64,000 nucleotides of DNA, taken from positions 1 through 64,000 of the forward strand of contig VXCM01003304.1 of assembly GCA_014773175.1 (NCBI GenBank), given 5' to 3'. This document shows positions 38,006 through 51,105 of the stretch, in pieces; the first letter of the stretch is position 1, and every line of letters begins with the position of its first letter. Under the pieces are notes generated by a model, which made no database searches, had not been told where the DNA came from, and saw only the letters and a program-made list of their open reading frames with translations. The DNA is from Lucifuga dentata (Eukaryota > Chordata > Actinopteri > Ophidiiformes > Bythitidae). The position numbers and the translations under genes are program-made.

Positions 38006-38099
38006 CGATGCCTCTGTGTACATAAATCCGCGGCATTTTATTCCATTTAATGTAGAATTAACTAATACTGTCCACCCAGGCGATACAGTACCGAGTGTA

Positions 38100-38260
38100 C
38101 AACCAACGTCATTGACATTAGCCCATGATTGACCTGTTGAAAACCCAATAAGAAGCTGACGTTTGAGCTGCTCGTCCAATCAGACGACAGAATTGCTGAG
38201 GTGGGCGGGTCTGCGCGAGAGGACATGACGGAGGTGACGGCCATGTTCTGCATTACTGTT
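38100..38260 (-). promoter_or_regulatory. mef2d: Probable mef2d promoter: CCAAT, GC box, YY1-like site
   Basis: CCCAATAAG at 38144, CCAATCA at 38176, GGGCGGG at 38203 and a YY1-like GCCATGTT near 38240, in a CpG-containing patch beside the non-coding exon. The direction is inferred from that exon; a divergent transcript toward mir-9 is possible. Confidence 0.45.
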
Positions 38261-38261
38261 T

Positions 38262-41200
38262 GTATCCCTCCGCCTCAGTATTTACCTTTTGCATGATTTT
38301 GCATGTGGAGAAAATGTCACTGTAGCCCCACCGTGTCATGCCTGCTTTCCATACGAATACCCGCTAGACCATTTGTTTTTCATAGCTGTAATCACCAGAG
38401 CGCGAATAAAAGTCAGTTATGGCCTGTTCAGGTGCCCAGGAAAAGAATTGGCAAGCGTTGTGAAGTGTTTATTGTCCTCCCAGACCTTTTATTTATTTAT
38501 TTATTTTATCATGCCATCATGTGCTATATGCTATGTATGCCATGCCATCATAGCATACATGGCATACTATTACATTCCCTGCTGAAATGTCCACTGTTGT
38601 TTTTAACAAGTCGTCATAACATGAAAACATCAATGTATCCTCAATTAAAGCTTCCTTGTACCTTGCAATATGCTTATTAATTTATGGCTTATGATGTCTG
38701 AGCAATATGTGACATCACTGACAGTTGTGGGTGTCCTCTAGTTTGTTGAGAAACCGCTTGTTATATCGTTTCTGAATAGTTACTGCATATAGAAAGTTTT
38801 TTTTTTTTTTGCAACAGTATTCATCCGCCTCTTTTAAAAGACAGGCACTTTAAAGTGATTATATATATATGTATGTACCATGCCATATGTGCTATCAATC
38901 AAACCCCTGTGATTCAGTGGGTATGTAGGGAGATTAAAAACTGCTTGAAAAAAACACTGCATTGCATTTCCATCAGGAGAGACTAACTGAAAGAAAGGTG
39001 AACAGATGTTTCTATTATACAGATTTCTGAAAAAGGCATAGACTATTTGACAATTAGACCCTATTGTGAAGATAGAAGAAACATTTTCCTGAAGGTCGAT
39101 CTGAATAACTGGATCGATGGGATAACATTTGGGGCGTTTATTAATGACCTGGAAATGAATCTCACAGTTGATGTGATGAACACTGGAGGAAGAGGGGAGG
39201 AGGTGGGCTTGTCAATTTGGAACTGAGATGGCAGCAGAAGCATCCAGAAAATAAATCAGACTGGAATATTTGGAACACCCATGACCAACTGATTGAGATG
39301 AATATGAATGTATGAAGAGATTGTGGAGAGTCTTACCCCTTTCCTGACTTTTTAGGAAGCCTTTTGTCCTGATTAAAAAAAAAAAAAAAAAAAAAAAATC
39401 CTGGAGAATAGAGAGGCTGATAGAAATGAGGCTGATAGAATTACATGTCATGTGGAAAAAGTGCCTTGTGACAGACCTGTTGGATTAGAAAAGTAGCAGT
39501 ATCAAAGACTAGATTGATGCAAATGGATATAGGCCCCATAAGGGGGAAAAAAAATGTACAGAAAGGTAAATCACAGAATACATGATGATCAACTCAACCA
39601 TGGACCAAATCACAGTCAAAGAATAGCAGACAGTGAAATGTGAGAAGTACCAGGCTCTTGTGGATGGAAGAAAGAAAGACAGACCCTAAAAATGCCCTAA
39701 GTAAAGCAAAGTTGCTTGAGAGAGGAACTACAGAAACCCTGCGATGACCTGTATGTCTCCAAAAGTTTATAAAGTCATCTGGATGATGTCCAGCAGTTAG
39801 CAGCAACTCAAAGTTTGCAGCGCACTGGTGTCCAGAGACAGGCATAAGCAATGAAATGCTGGCTGTGGAGGGCAGGGGTCTGGCAGCAAAGGAAAGAAAT
39901 GTTGAGTTGAAGAAACTCTAGAATGAACTGCCCATGGGTTACTAAACAAAACAGAATGGGCATATGTAAAATGCTCTTTAAATGCCCTTGAAGGAAGGAA
40001 AGGCTGAGAAAACTAAAATGCAAGATGTTATCTGTGACAACAGAATATGACATGCTGAGACTCTGAGATACCAAAGAGATTGTTGAATATCATGTTTTAA
40101 ACATCACGTGTAAATTTTACATAATTATCCAATTTTTTTTTTTTTTTTTTACTGGCATCACTGCATACTCTAAACTTGTAACTGCTAGTATTACTCTAAC
40201 TAATACCTCTGTCAGTCTTCTAGAGACAAATTCATTTTGTGAACACATAACTTTGATTATTCACGTATTAAATGATTTAATGTAATGCAATATATATTGT
40301 CATCATCTCAGAAGAAACTTGCATTTTTGCCAAAGTACTAAATGTATGTAGCACAATCATTACTAAATTCTAAAAATCAATTTAATTCCTTCACCTTACA
40401 AATGATATGAAGGTATTACATGAAAATGTTGTCAGACAGGCAGTTTTAAACATTTCATATGTACTTTTTGTTGTTGGTGTTCTCCACTCTGGACTGTCTG
40501 TTCTCTTGTGCGAGGTATGAGGCTGTCAGACATCTGCAGGCTACACTACCTCTGTTTTCATTTAATCAGCGTGGAGATTTGATTTTTAAATGTATTTATA
40601 CTAATAGATATACATATATGTAAATCCACAAAGAACGAATACTCAAAATTCACTTTTAAGAAGTAATTTCACAGATAAAGCAGTGTCTCACGTTTATTCT
40701 CGCAAATGATGAAAAGATGTACAGTATGTTGTACACGTACATGAATAATAAAAATGGACTTGTCCGAAAGGCTGGACTCTGCCTTGTTTAGTCAGATGGG
40801 GGCAGCAGATTATTAGGATTCAAAAATCCACACTAGTATCAGTGTAATACATATATTCACCACATGATGGCAGCAGTACATTAGACATAAATAAATTTGG
40901 CTATGAACTTATCTGTTCTCTGAGGACACAGCAGGCTTTACATTGCTGCTCAGTAATGCAGCCATCAAGCCAATAGGTTGCTGATACTTTTGTTTGTTCA
41001 GTAGACGTTTAGTTAATTTATATTAAACATAACAATCCTACACAGCTGATCTGTAACAAACACGCCACATATGCTGTGGTATCACGAGTTTCTTCCAGCA
41101 AACACTTTATCTTGTGTGTTGTATAATAAATTCTGCGGATAATCTATATTCTGTAGTTAGACCTTGTTTTCTGTACACTCAGTGTATGTCTTTAGGCCAC

Positions 41201-41560
41201 TTGTTTAATGTGCATAAAAATCTAAGTACCAGTTGCAGTCGCATGTCATCAAAAAAGCCTAGCTTTGTCCTGTCAGCAGGACTAGAAGAACTTTGCAGAA
41301 TTTACAGCAAGTTACAGGCTGCTATTTTCCTTATATCCAATCTTAAATCATCATATTAATGAGGCAACCATGACTTACCTGTGATTATGTTAGCCCAAAT
41401 CTTTTGATTACTGTGTTTTGGGGGATTTGAGTATAAATTTCTGAATATTTTTCGAAGATTGTTCTCTTTTTTTTTTTTTTTTTTTTAAGAAATCAACCCT
41501 TTAACACAGACTTCCTGTTATCATCTGCACAAAATAAAACCTAGAGTTATTTGTTTTACT
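38262..41560. other. Intergenic region upstream of mef2d
   Basis: No protein gene supported. It holds an imperfect palindromic stretch at 38519-38569, poly-A/T tracts at 39374-39397 and 40132-40150, and anonymous AT-rich sequence. Confidence 0.5.
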
Positions 41561-41571
41561 TGGACACTGTG

Positions 41572-41664
41572 GATGGCCATCACAGTGAGATCTGAGTTAT
41601 AGCACATAGTGTCCAAGTTATCTGAGTTATATGCTATAACTCAGATCTCACTGTGATGGCCATC
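41572..41664. repeat. Perfect 33-bp inverted repeat with 27-nt loop
   Basis: Arm 41572-41604 (GATGGCCATCACAGTGAGAT..) is exactly complementary to 41632-41664. The loop repeats the TCTGAGTTATA motif of the stem. No known microRNA seed is recognised. Confidence 0.9.
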
Positions 41665-43232
41665 GACAATTACACAGTCATGTTTACGAATTTGTCAAGC
41701 AATTATTGAACAAATGAAAATGTAAACCACAAAGCACAAAGTTTGCTACAGAAATGTGATTAAAAGAAAGGCAGTCGACTTTCAGTCCATTTCAAGTCAA
41801 GGTTTATTTCAGGTGTTGTTCTTTTTCAGTGAAAGTCTGGAGAGATACAATCACAGCAATACTTAATAAATTTCAGATTACAATAGGTCACCCGTATCCA
41901 AAATCAGTAATTTTGGAAAACATAGAAGAAATATTTTAAAATGAATAACATTTTTTTTCTGTGTGTTTTTAACAGAGATTGAAGATGAAAATTTAAATAT
42001 TTGAAAATATGTGCTGATTCTTAGATTGCTAAAAAAAGAAAGAAAGAAAAGAAAGAAAAGAGGACATAGACCTGATTTGCTGTATTTTAAATGGCTTATA
42101 TGAGTAACAATAATAAAATCCTCAAATTAAAAATATCTACCTGGTGGCTATTTATAAAGTAACAATTAAGCAGTAATTATACAGTAAATTCTGACAATAA
42201 TTGAGTGTCTAAGTTTGCAATCCAAACCAGGTACTATTATATTTACATAATCAATTTGTGATTCAGGTGTGTATGAATCAGACTTGTTGGTCAAATACTC
42301 CCAAAGACACAAAAACAGGCATGATGAGGTTAAAAGGTTATTAATCGCGTTTATAATAATTTATTGAACTTTATCCCAAAGTTACATCCACCTCATCTGT
42401 AAAACTTGTTGCTGTAAATCAGCCCCAAAACTGCACAATCGGTGTGAAGTCGGCAATGACAGGTTTAGTTAAAGGGGCTTCGCTGTCTCCATGTGTTCCT
42501 GCGTGTAATGGCCAGTGTCCATATTCCACTGAGTCTAAATATTGTTCCGTTTGAATTTGATCTGCTGGTGGTTTAACGGGTTTTCAAAAGTGAAAACAAA
42601 AGCAAACACTGAGATTTTAGTTTAGAAACATTATTTCCATCTATTTTACCGACTGTTTGTGCGCAGTAGAAACGATTACATCACAAATTTAAATAAAAAT
42701 CTTAATTTCACACACGTGGGGATTTGCTTTTGACTGAATTCGTAAAAACAGTATAAAAACAGGTGTTCTAGCGCAAAACATTATTATTGCTATAATATAT
42801 TATTATAACCTAAACGTCGTTATATAGGCATTTATTCATTCTTCGGTATGCTGCAAAACCAGTGAAATAAAAAATCTATTTGAATCGATTTTTTAAACTT
42901 TTCTTTCTTTCTTTCTTCAAAGTTTCAGTGTCGTTAAGACCTACATTTTATTTTTTACAACCAACTTTTTGCTGATCTGTGCAGACTGCAGAATACAGAA
43001 TGAAGCACTTGTAGAATAAAGTGAACCAAAAGGATGACCTCTAGTCTCTCAACATGCAGAGAAATTATACAGGATTAACAACTAACTTAATCTAAAATTC
43101 CAACGGAAATAGCATGCTTTGTGTAATTCATTTATTTATTACTTTTTTTTTTGTAAGTAACAATCAGTATGTCTGGTATTGATGATAATTCATATTTTTT
43201 GCTATGATCATTAAAGCAACTGCTGCTCTCTC

Positions 43233-43296
<64 letters not shown>

Positions 43297-45149
43297 GACC
43301 CAGTGTTACTGAATACAGTATTGCCATGTTTCTGTTTCAGGGTTTTTCAACTGGACAAACATGCAGGAAAAACGTAGCACCAAATCTAAACTGTTAAAAG
43401 CTCCAGTCCATGGCTGGATATTTCAGTCAGAACTTGTGAAATGGACAACACTTAAGAGACCAAAGAAACTTGAGAGGGTGCTGAATACATAGAATGTTAC
43501 TGAATATGTGAGATACTAAATTTTGAAAGTTTCAACCAGTGAATATGGACTTTTGCTCCTAATATCTAAAAGTAGTTGCAATATTTTGGAAATGGTTGTG
43601 TAAATTTTGCAGCATGCCTTCAAACTCTGCAGTAGCCCCACTTGCATTTATTCTACACCACCATGTCTCATTGAGCTCCTGTTTAAATAAGCGGACCCTA
43701 ATTTGAATTGGCGCGACTTGGGGTGAAGGGGTGCCAGTTTAGAGCGCATGAGCGCAATCACTCCAATGGTCTGGCAAAACTAAGTATAACAGAAATAACA
43801 GGCGAGTCTGTGTTGGCGGTAGCTGTACTTCATGCTGCACGTCAGCGTGCGTAAAAGCTGCTTTTTGTCTTCACGGCGCGCTTCTCTGCGCGTTGACGCG
43901 CTGTGGACTGACAGCAGAAAGACAATGAGCTGATGCTGCGTGGAGTTTACACAGACAGACTGTGACCCAGCAGCCAACTCGCTGTCTGCTTCTCACGGCC
44001 TGCGTGGCTGTAACGCCTCACAAGTCTAACTATAGCACCGAGCTGTGTGCTGCAGCGTGGTGATATTGCTGGCTTGCATTAGCCTTAGCAAGATCATTAT
44101 ACTCAAATCACCAAAATAAATATCAGCTTAAATTTAAATGGACCTAAAAATCTTTCTTCATCTGACGTTGGCACACACGTGTTTAGGAGAAACATTTTCT
44201 TTCTCTGGAAAGTTTTGGAAACGTGGCCCCACTGTTTCTTTCGTTTAATCTGATGATAAAATATCTTAATTTTCACTGATGATGAAAGCATATGTGACGT
44301 TTAGCGGACAATATAACCTTGAATTCTTTAAAGAGTGACTTACCAAAGCCTAATTTGTATAATCTCTCAATGTTACAGTAATATGTATAGTGTAGATCAG
44401 TCGAAAAACATAGCACAGCACTTACATTTATACACCTTAAAATAGTCAACTAAAACACAGACGAATCTTTTGCGTCTTGGAATCATCATTGCGTTTTCTA
44501 AGCAAGGACTCCTGCGTGTGTGACGTGAGAGCTGTTGTTGGAGGGTCTTTGATAATGAACCTGAGTTTAAACTAGATCCTGATTCGTATGATTCCCAGAG
44601 GACAAGAAGACAGAGCTTGCTTGTGATGCAGTTCAGTGTAAGAAGTGAAATCAGAATTTAAAAATAGATTTTCATATGGGCACTAGTAGGACTAAACTCA
44701 TTTACCTTGCTGGATCAGTTTTTGCGGTGTGTGATTGGAGTTTATGAAGTCATTTCACAAAGCAGTTTTTGTGTATTCAGATCAACATGATGAGCTAACT
44801 TTATTTATGCAAATGAACAGCACAGCCATGGAGACAGATTCAGACGCCATACAATAACTTCTGAGACAATTCTTTTTTCACTGCACAAATTATTCAAAGG
44901 GGATTTCTGGGGTGATTATCATGATAATTACCAAACTGGAGTGCCTCTTAAGTCTTTCGCTAAAAGTTTCAGCTGCACACATCATTAGCTGAAGTATAAC
45001 TCAAATACATGGTTTTCCATATTTCAGATCGTAAAATATCAGGGATTTCCTCCTTGTTGTAGCCTTGCTAAATGTGGCTGCACACCAGCCCTGCAGAACT
45101 TTATAGAAACACATTAATGCTTACAGGTCCAAGCTTATCCCATAGGGAC
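41665..45149. other. Intergenic region with microsatellites
   Basis: AT-rich. It contains (AAAG)n near 42032-42060, (ATCT)n at 43233-43296 and a CpG-containing patch at about 43850-44000. No gene supported. Confidence 0.5.
43233..43296. repeat. (ATCT)16 microsatellite
   Basis: Uninterrupted tetranucleotide run of about 64 bases. Confidence 0.95.
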
Positions 45150-45508
45150 ATATGGGGTCCAAAAGTCTGAGACCACTGTGGAAAATGCTTCTATTTTGCA
45201 TTCTTTTATAATTTTATACAAGATTTTTCTTTACAAATGATAACATCTTAACAATTTGTGAAAAGCTGAATCTTTCAGAATATCTTAGAATTTGATATGC
45301 CCCCTCTTTTGCTTTAATGATAGCATGCACTCGAGCTGGCATGGAATCCACAAGTTTGTGCAAAACCTGATGACCCAAGTTATCCCAGCATGATTTGACA
45401 ATGTTCCAAAGAGCTTCTTGTGATGTCAGACTTTCTGATTATTTCCAGATTTACATGGAAAACATCACAGATTTTCAATGTGGTCTCAGACTTTTGGACC
45501 CCACTGTA
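45150..45508 (-). mobile_element. Deleted Tc1-like transposon
   Basis: Inverted termini GGGGTCCAAAAGTCTGAGAC lie at both ends. The minus strand keeps part of a Tc1-type transposase C-terminus (ALWNIVKSCWDNLGHQVLHK and SMPARVHAIIKAKEG, about 45290-45425). The element is internally deleted and non-functional. Confidence 0.75.
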
Positions 45509-45819
45509 TATTCTAGTATTCCTGTATAGGTTTGCTCCCTATATGGGAGTATTATAGGAATACTATAGCCTATGAGAAATAGTGATGTTTAGGTGAATGA
45601 AGGAATGATGGTGTCACTGTACACTTCTGCTTCTGCATGCGTCTGTTGGGGGCGTGAGAGGCGCTGCCATAGTTCCTTATTAGAATTAAATCGGTCGTCT
45701 TGCATAATACCAGAACTCTCAGAGGGTGGGGACAGCGTTACCTCACTGCCTCATAAAGGGGTGGGTCTTGGACGGCTTATATGATGTTGGACAAATGAGA
45801 TGTGAAACCATTTGGAGAC

Positions 45820-46122
45820 AGCAGCGGAGATGTAGCCATACAGGCAGGCAACCTCATCCACCCGCATTGGTGAGGGGAGGATCGGGGATGAGGATGTGCA
45901 GGACAGATGTGTGACGGTGGAGAAAACACAAGAGGACCCGTTAAATTAAAAATGGAAGGGGCCAGCGGGACGTCACCGTGCGCCGTCGCCACAAAGCTCA
46001 ACGCTGCTCATGAACGCGCTCATTTGGCTCCCAGCATGCTGCGCGTCAGGAAGGACCACGGGGTACCAGGAGCTCATCACAACACTGTGCAACCCACCCT
46101 GCTTCATCTGAGGAGGAAACAG
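45820..46122 (+). other. Candidate first exon of a mir-9 host transcript
   Basis: A CpG-containing stretch ends in a donor-like GAAACA|GTAAGAAA near 46121 and lies 4.2 kb upstream of mir-9 on the same strand. A GGGGTGGG box lies near 45760. A small frame from 45951 (MEGASGTSPCAVAT..) runs to the donor but has no recognised homologue. Purely inferential. Confidence 0.25.
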
Positions 46123-47049
46123 TAAGAAACCTTTATTCAGCATGAGGGATTTTGTGGATAGAGAGAGAGAGGATGCTGCAGGAAGAGCGCAACAGTGACA
46201 GAGCTTGTTGAGGCGCAACAATGCCTATAGTTGTTTAAAGCTATTATTGAATTAAATGAGGATTTATCAGGGCGACCAGCTGTTAAAGTAAAATGTATTT
46301 TTATATTTCAGTCCAATTAGATTTGCCCTACTTTCAGTCCAGATTGAAGACTGTATGAATGGTGAGTATAGCAGCATCTGCTATATGATGAGCATCATGT
46401 GATGGAGGCACTGACGTACTCTTTAGTTTCACTTGTAGCTGCAAACACTATCAAAAATCTCCTTAAGAGTTTGTTCATATCTGACTGTGATATTAAGGAT
46501 ACAGCAACTTAAAATTACATTTTGGGTTATTGTGATCTGCTGATTTCCAGAAGGCCTAAAATTTTCAGATTTCACTTCCGGCTGGGTTATTGTGTTTGGT
46601 ACAATATTGCCAAAGAATCCGGTAAACAATTACACTTTTCCTTTATATCGCTTTAACCTACATTCTGTGCAGGCATGACTATCAGAAAAAGACTAATGAA
46701 ATACTTCGATCTATAGCTAATAATACAGTTTTTGTCTTGATTACAGTTTTATCTTTTCAGTGATATAGACCCTGGATCTCAGCCATTAAAATCACAGATA
46801 CTTTATATTACATAAGTTAATGTTGTAACCTATCCGTTTAGTTCATAAACTGGTGAGACATTAATGATGCTAAATAAAGACACGGCAGCCCTTATGCTTT
46901 ATGAAGTGCAGTGGTCTATTACACCATGCAGCCTGTGTGTCAAAGTGGCCTCGGGTGGTGCTTGCTTTCTCCTTGCTGTATTTGTATTATATTCTTGCTG
47001 TTGCAGTCACAGATTACGCACTGGAGGGGCCTAAACTGGGGGGAAAGCA

Positions 47050-47270
47050 TGTAAAAAAGCAAAGATGATTATAGTGCATGAGCCATCACGGCTCCTGCAG
47101 CCTGGGATTAAAGCAGCACAGCGGGAACCTCTTACATAAAGCCTGTGTAATCTGTGTGAGGGAATGCAAACGTCTCTCTCCGGCATCTGTCTTTAATCCT
47201 TTATCATAATAATTTTTTAGATGCATAATATTCAATATGCGTGTCAGGTTGTAGCTCGGAAAGCCCAAAG
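47050..47270. promoter_or_regulatory. Candidate conserved regulatory block
   Basis: Balanced composition in AT-rich surroundings, with short AT-rich transcription-factor-like cores (TTTAATCC, CATAATAATTTTTTAG). No coding content. Conservation cannot be tested here. Confidence 0.25.
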
Positions 47271-47815
47271 GTGAGAATAGAACAGAAGTTTCCCCATGTG
47301 TGGTTAATTAATTGGACTTGTTTGAGTAAATGTGTCGTGCAACACAAATATTACACTGGATTGGATTTTGCATCACTAACTTCAATCAAGTTCCGGCCAA
47401 ATGACGCAAAGGCGAAATTTGTTGGGTCCACCCTATGATGCTTCACTTCGGCATGTGAGTCCAGCAGGTAAAACAGATCCAGTGTTGACTGGTGGATGCA
47501 AACGAAGCCAAAGAGACAAAACTAGAGGATATTGATGTGAAAGGTGACAAATTTAAGTTGCCATGCAGCATCTGTGGATCCTTACCTGCTGCAGAGTCAG
47601 TCAAGTGCAGGTAGACGCTGAGACTAAATCTACTTATGGACTTTTTTATTTTATTTTATTTTTTTTCCCAGAGCTTCATTCCCTAAAGCATCAGTGGGAA
47701 GAGCAATGCATCCTCCAGTTCCTGTGCAGGTGAATATGAATGAACGTAAATTAGCATCAACACCCAAAATTCATCTAATAGTCTAATAAAACCGATAACT
47801 CTGTATGAGCAGAAA

Positions 47816-47848
<33 letters not shown>

Positions 47849-47879
47849 NACACACACACACACACACACACACGCGGGG

Positions 47880-48120
47880 CATTAAAGGAAATGAAGCCAC
47901 GCAGCAGCAGCACGCTGTGTGGAACTAATTGATTACTCCTGGAAATCATTTTTAATCCTTTCGGGATCCTTTTGTCGACGCGACTGTTCCGCTCAAATTT
48001 TGTAGCATTTACAGGAGCCTTTTATGGGCTTGACAATCTATTAAAGTAGAACATTTTTCACTCTATTGCCGCCAAGTTTCCCTCAACGAAAATTCACTGT
48101 AATTTACAATGAGTCAGGAG
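47880..48120. promoter_or_regulatory. Candidate conserved regulatory block upstream of mir-9
   Basis: Contains CTAATTGATTACTCC, TTTAATCC and ATTTACAATGAGTC within a CpG-retaining stretch (GTCGACGCGAC). The homeodomain-like density and lack of repeats suggest an enhancer; this is inference. Confidence 0.3.
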
Positions 48121-48363
48121 GAACTAAACAGTTACTTTGGACGTTTTTCTTTCTCTTTTTAGTTTATAATGTCACAATAATGCTCGATCTGTAGCCTTCA
48201 TAGTTTGCTGTAATAGTTTGTTTAGCTGCTCTGATTTTAATTTTTAAGGATATGGATGGGAGCATAAAAAAAACAAAAAACAATCCTGTAATTTCTGTAT
48301 GTCCAAGCGTCTCGTCTCATTAAACAGAAAAATTATGATAATAAAGAAAAAAATATGCCAGGA

Positions 48364-48408
<45 letters not shown>
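48364..48408. repeat. (ATT)15 microsatellite
   Basis: Uninterrupted trinucleotide run. Confidence 0.95.
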
Positions 48409-50290
48409 GGGAGTATTTCAATAAAACAATTGAAATTGAAAATTGAAAAAATTAAAAGTATTGTAACAAGAAACGAACTCCATATAAATGCACGTTATTC
48501 TGACAATTCTATTGCAATTTGCTGATTAAAAATACACATCTGCACTGATCGTTGTGAGTTGGTGTAATTTGTGGAGCAGAAGAGAAAAAGCTGCTGATCT
48601 GAAGCTGAATTCATCTGTAGGTGTGAACCTTGAAGTCGTGAACTGCTGTAGATGTGTAAACACGCGTGTCATGAGGCCTCCACGCCTTCAGGTGCAAAGC
48701 GACAAAATGATATCCTCACTAATGGAGATTTGTTGGCGAAGATCCAAAGCTGCACAATTCAGCCTCCACTGATTTACACAAGACCTTTTAGGTGGTAAAA
48801 TAAAACGTAAAGCACGTTTAATTTGAATTTAATATCCCTATTTCAGCGCTGACTTCAGACTTTTCATTTTAGTTTCTGAAACATCTGCGAACATCTGCAT
48901 CGACACTTTAAACCGTCGATTCAGTTTTATTTATTTTACCGGCTGATTGGTACTAGATGCAGAAGCTCATTATCTGAATGTGTGTGTGTGTGTGCGCGCG
49001 CGCGTGTTTGTGAGTGTGCGTGCGTTTTAATTAGGTATCACACTTCGCTGCAAATGCATTAATTGAAAGGCAGAGATGCCGGTGACGTCATTTTTCTTAA
49101 AGCGATTCTTAAAAAAAAAAAAAAAAAACAGGTTATAGAAAAAATGAAGGCTTTTGTTTTGGTTTTTTTCTCCTCTTTGGAGACTTCATTGGCTTGTTGT
49201 CTAAATATTTTATTGAACATTTTTATAAAATCATGAATTGTGGAAACTAACGTGCAAACGGTAAAATTTTGCTTTTAAAAAGAATCCTTTAGCTTCAAAT
49301 CAAGGTTCTTTCATGTGTATATTGCAATACTTAACATAAATACTGTAGGATTTAAAATATTAAGAAAAAGAAATTAATAAAACAAAACTTAAAAAAAAAA
49401 AATGCTATATCCAAGAATTCACACAATTGATTTACCTTTTTTAAAGTAAATCTATATTTTACACAGCAGGAGTTGTTGTTGGCTGATAATATTCACATTC
49501 TTGTCTCAGTATGTATCAAATTAATTCATTTTTTCCAGGGTGCAGTGTGAAATATTGTGTTTAAAGCTTGAAAATCAGCTGGTCCTACTTATTAGCTGGC
49601 ATGCTGAAGACATTTTTAAAGCTGATCTCACTGTGGTAGGAGAACATTTTGAGGGTATGAGAGGTTGGATGATGCTAACTTTGCAGTGAAGTTATATTTT
49701 GGAAACATTACAAAAATGTATGTGCATTGTTTTATTAATTGAAACAGATGTCTGTGTGCACAAGAAAACAAATTTCAGATTCAACAACTTAGTATTTACC
49801 TATAAGATGAGTGTTTGCGCTCACATTTTCTGAGGATTTCCTTTGGTATCCTATTCTTTATTTATTCTTTTATGTAAATCATTTCCTTCACTGCTGTTAC
49901 TATCTTCAACCCATTAATGCCCTCATAAAGAATTTTTGTCTTTTGCTTCAGTGGATATTTGCTGATAATGCAAATTTCATTTATATAAAAACACTTAATA
50001 GCTTATAAAATGTATTTTCCCAGTAGTTCTCCTGTGAATCATTATGTCATGCTTGTTTTTCACCTCATTTCAAAGCACCTTTTTTTTTTTTTTTTTAAAN
50101 TTTTTTTTTTTTTTTTTAAACACCACATGATGAATCGTCAGCATTAGCTCCAGAAATATAACTGTTCCCAGCTCTGGAATATGTGCTAATAAGTACATAA
50201 ATTGTCTCTTGGTGAATTATCCCTTTAAGATTTATCTTTATTTTTACAGGTGTGCCCAAACTATGAGTGTGTGTGTTGCTGGCAGGCCTG

Positions 50291-50385
50291 AGGGGTTGTC
50301 TGTTATCTTTGGTTATCTAGCTGTATGAGTGACGTACATTCTTCATAAAGCTAGATAACCGAAAGTAACAAGAATCCCATTACAC
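50291..50385 (+). ncRNA. mir-9: mir-9 precursor hairpin
   Basis: The 5p arm at 50306-50328 starts TCTTTGGTTATCTAGCTGTA and is the full 23-nt miR-9-5p. The 3p arm at 50345-50366 starts ATAAAGCTAGATAACCGAAA, the full miR-9-3p. A 16-base loop separates them and the lower stem pairs GGGGTTGT with the AATCCC side. miR-9 is a conserved neural microRNA that times neurogenesis by repressing Hes-family and related genes. Linkage to tmem79 and mef2d marks this as the MIR9-1 counterpart (human 1q22). It is transcribed away from mef2d. Confidence 0.98.
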
Positions 50386-50521
50386 GCCTGCATGGAAAAA
50401 AATCCCCAAAAACAGAAAGATACACAAACAAACAGAGAGGAACAGGCTTGGATGGACATGCTATCTGATGATGTAAAGGTATGATGCTGCACCATGTTAC
50501 ATAAGATGCTAGTTTGAAGCA

Positions 50522-50523
<2 letters not shown>

Positions 50524-50568
<45 letters not shown>
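50524..50568. repeat. (TG)n microsatellite
   Basis: About 22 units. Confidence 0.95.
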
Positions 50569-50574
<6 letters not shown>

Positions 50575-51036
50575 TTTGAGGATTTGATGTCTACTCAAGA
50601 TGATTTCTATTTTAATCCTATAGCGTCCATCATCACAAAACATACAAAATCTGCTTCTTGACAATAAAACCATGTAGCATTGGTTAGCTCTAGCTACTTT
50701 GTACTGCATATTGTGATATATAGGTGGTTATGCAACACTTGGGATATGTGTGTGTTTTGATTTGATATAGTTTTTTTTTTTTTTTTTTTTTGTCTTCGTC
50801 ACACTGAAGTGAAATGTGACTGTGTTAGCTCTGCTGTGGATCACATGAAAACCTTCATCGTAATGTCACCCACTCACCTTTCTCTCTTTTAATATCCCAT
50901 TGCTTTAAAATTTTTAATATTCCTTCCAATGCTGTGTCCTGTTCCAGGATCTTTTTAAACAGGAAATGCATCAAATTCAGGAAACACTCTGAAAATGCCA
51001 TTTCGTTGTGACTTAAAACCGCCTGCAGGGCATAAG

Positions 51037-51038
<2 letters not shown>

Positions 51039-51081
<43 letters not shown>

Positions 51082-51105
51082 AGAGAGAGACAGAGAGAGA
51101 GAGAG
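51039..51105. repeat. (TG)n-(GA)n compound microsatellite
   Basis: A TG run to about 51077, then interrupted GA repeats. Confidence 0.9.

Larger units (their letters stand above)
46130..50290. other. Region between the candidate host exon and mir-9
   Basis: No coding gene. It holds candidate regulatory blocks at 47050-47270 and 47880-48120, a (CT)n/(AC)n compound microsatellite at 47819-47872 joined at n 47849, and (ATT)n at 48364-48408. Confidence 0.5.

Noticed and set aside
38303..38680. Overlapping 125- and 98-codon frames
   Set aside because: They cross the palindromic ATGCCAT repeat and have no family features.
43850..44000. CpG-containing patch as a possible promoter
   Set aside because: No paired splice donor, TATA or known gene nearby; too little to annotate.
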